From BJGO01 sp039810885 (lineage in GTDB: Bacteria; Bacteroidota; Bacteroidia; Chitinophagales; UBA10324), in NCBI GenBank assembly GCA_039810885.1, contig JBDHXV010000006.1, forward strand, positions 14,290 to 78,289: DNA of 64,000 nt, in the 5' to 3' direction. Position numbers and translations under genes: made by a program. Below, one piece after another: positions 62,558-64,000 of the stretch (within the stretch, counting starts at the first letter, position 1; every line of letters begins with the position of its first letter). Below the pieces are notes generated by a model. It had not been told where the DNA came from and searched no databases. It saw nothing but the letters and a program-made list of their open reading frames with translations.

Positions 62558-63448
62558 TTATGGTTTTTCATTTTGATATACAACTAAGGCTAGCCATTGT
62601 CCATCGGGACTTATAGCAAGACGGTAAAATTTTCCATAGGGTTTCTGGCTAAAATCGGCAAGCTCATTCCATTCTCCGTTCACTACATCCAACTTCATCA
62701 ACTTTCCATCGAGGCCACATAAAAAGTCACCTTTTGAACTGATTGTGAAATCCTCTATTTTGCCGGGCATCTTCTCATACTCCCCGGGCATTTCGTTGGC
62801 GGGGTTATATTGCATGAGTTTATAATTATTTCCTTTGTTTACATAGTAGATATTTCCATCCTGCGCATTACGCCACACACAACGTCCGGGGTTTTGATCA
62901 ATTAATTTAGAATCACCGTTGCCCAAATTGTAGCGTATCAGCTCAAATTGGTTTTCTCCCTTTAGCAAATACATCATCAGTGACTGTGCATTATTCCAAC
63001 AATAATATCCCACTTGCTGACCCGGATTGCTTAATGCCTTCGTTTCTTTAGTTTTGGGGTTGTAGAAATATAGAGTTTGTGTTTTATTATCTTCTTCCAC
63101 GCGTACAAATGAAAAAGACTTGGCATCCGGAGTATATTGTAGAGAGTATTCTGCCGTTTTAGGCGTAGTCAGAAAAGGCTTCACTTCAAATTTTTTCAAA
63201 TCGCATTCAAAAAGGTCGGCTTTAAAGCTATCACTAATACACGTAAAGTAAAGTGTTTTGGAATTATTGCTGAATAGAGGTTGATTGCTGTAGTACCCGG
63301 GAGCATTCAATTTAATTCCTTCACCATAAGTGATAGTGCCTTTTTCATTTTGTATCGGAACCAAATAGATATCGGTATGTGGAATGCTCTGTTGTGCAAG
63401 TGCTGCCGAAGTGATAATAAAGAAAAAAAACGTGCGAATAAATTTCAT
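62558..63448 (-). CDS. Secreted beta-propeller protein (TolB/PD40-like), second of a tandem pair
   Basis: 296 residues. Signal peptide 1-18 (ending ALAQ). Blades are visible as SNQPLFSNNSKTLYFTC, YSLQYTPDAKSFSFV and LAISPDGQWLALVVY. It is the promoter-proximal copy of a tandem duplication with the next gene. No catalytic site is evident. It is divergent from folD across 93 bp. Confidence 0.75.
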   Translation of the reverse strand: MKFIRTFFFFIITSAALAQQSIPHTDIYLVPIQNEKGTITYGEGIKLNAPGYYSNQPLFSNNSKTLYFTCISDSFKADLFECDLKKFEVKPFLTTPKTAEYSLQYTPDAKSFSFVRVEEDNKTQTLYFYNPKTKETKALSNPGQQVGYYCWNNAQSLMMYLLKGENQFELIRYNLGNGDSKLIDQNPGRCVWRNAQDGNIYYVNKGNNYKLMQYNPANEMPGEYEKMPGKIEDFTISSKGDFLCGLDGKLMKLDVVNGEWNELADFSQKPYGKFYRLAISPDGQWLALVVYQNEKP

Positions 63449-63541
63449 AAAAATTTAAGTAGAGCGAGCGCCGAAGTTAGCAAAGCCCTTTGTCATGAAT
63501 AGTGCCAAATTGCTTTTCAATATTTTTACACAAATTTCACT

Positions 63542-64000
63542 ATGCAACTGATTGATGGAAAAGCAGTTTCTCTCAAAATACAACAAGAAATAGCGTTTGA
63601 GATTACACGCCGTAAGGAAAAAGGAATGCCGATTCCGCACCTTGCAGCAGTATTAGTCGGCAACGATGGAGGCAGTGAAACATACGTAGCCTCTAAAATG
63701 AAAACATGCGAAACGGTTGGAATGAAATCTTCGCTTATACGATTTAAGGAAAGCGTAAGCGAGGATGAATTAATAGCGAAGGTGCAGGAATTGAATCAAG
63801 ACACGAGCATCACAGGCTTATTAGTACAGATGCCCTTACCGGCACATATTAACTCGCTTCGTGTTATTATGGCAATTCACCCGCGAAAAGATGTGGATGG
63901 CTTTCATCCGCTGAATGCCGGATTGATGATGAAAGGCCTTCCTTGTCATATACCTGCTACGCCACAAGGCATTCTTCTCTTACTGGAACATTACAAAATA
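63542..64000 (+). CDS. folD: Methylenetetrahydrofolate dehydrogenase/cyclohydrolase FolD, 3'-truncated by window edge
   Basis: 153 codons are visible, from the ATG at 63542 (MQLIDGKAVS) to the right edge, about half of the usual 285-295 residues. Landmarks: VGNDGGSETYVASK with the catalytic Lys, GLLVQMPLPAHI and KDVDGFHPLNAG. The enzyme interconverts 5,10-methylene- and 10-formyl-tetrahydrofolate. The NADP-binding half lies outside the window. Confidence 0.95.
   Translation, partial: MQLIDGKAVSLKIQQEIAFEITRRKEKGMPIPHLAAVLVGNDGGSETYVASKMKTCETVGMKSSLIRFKESVSEDELIAKVQELNQDTSITGLLVQMPLPAHINSLRVIMAIHPRKDVDGFHPLNAGLMMKGLPCHIPATPQGILLLLEHYKI

Overview
The window looks like a chromosomal piece of a Bacteroidota bacterium, most likely from the Chitinophagales/Sphingobacteriales side of the phylum (the lower rank is a guess). 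Three cell-surface genes end in type IX secretion (T9SS) sorting domains. A PorW/SprE-like T9SS protein, a MqnE of the futalosine menaquinone route, an OstA-like export protein and a Reg_prop/Y_Y_Y sensor kinase are also present. Start codons lack obvious Shine-Dalgarno sequences and several genes begin with TTG. The DNA is AT-rich and tightly packed. No tRNA, rRNA, CRISPR array, transposase or integrase was seen. Both ends cut a gene: rsmE at the left edge and folD at the right edge.

Layout. 1-5.2 kb: rsmE end, a DUF4159 protein, trpS, a PlsC-type acyltransferase, tyrS and a SprT-like metalloprotein. 5.15-7.1 kb: a minus-strand group (M23 peptidase, bactofilin, AtpZ/AtpI-like protein, small membrane protein) that in many relatives leads into the ATP synthase genes, which are not here. 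7.2-12.1 kb: porW/sprE and a class A PBP. 12.06-12.8 kb: a 96-bp direct repeat that copies the 3' end of the PBP gene and brackets a small unrecognised gene of different base composition. 12.8-22.3 kb: an M20 dipeptidase, then a minus-strand polysaccharide cluster (flippase, polymerase-like protein, two glycosyltransferases, two sulfotransferases, one glycoside hydrolase-like lipoprotein), which suggests a sulfated surface glycan.

22.6-35.6 kb: thiolase, an unknown secreted protein, dnaB, a cysteine synthase/CBS protein, OstA-like protein, mqnE, ettA, a serine hydrolase and an EF-G-like GTPase whose catalytic histidine position is leucine. 35.7-38.6 kb: two tandem T9SS-exported SprB/FN3 proteins. 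38.6-41.8 kb: three glycosyltransferases. 41.8-48.7 kb: ribBA, trmD, a secreted GH13 enzyme with a coupled mini-protein resembling a free T9SS tail, tpiA and prmA. 48.7-53.2 kb: a 1482-residue secreted protein of unknown function. 53.2-55.4 kb: a small SH3-like protein and a COG2509-type FAD protein. 55.4-56.1 kb: a doubtful, possibly frameshifted gene. 56.1-59.8 kb: a two-component system. 59.9-64 kb: lepA, two tandem secreted propeller proteins, and the start of folD.

Most of the window is housekeeping (translation, cofactors, wall and envelope). The less ordinary parts are the repeat-bracketed cassette at 12.1-12.8 kb, the sulfated-glycan cluster, the giant secreted protein, the free sorting-tail-like protein and the EF-G-like GTPase. 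Motif and domain calls were made by eye from translated sequence; no database search was run.
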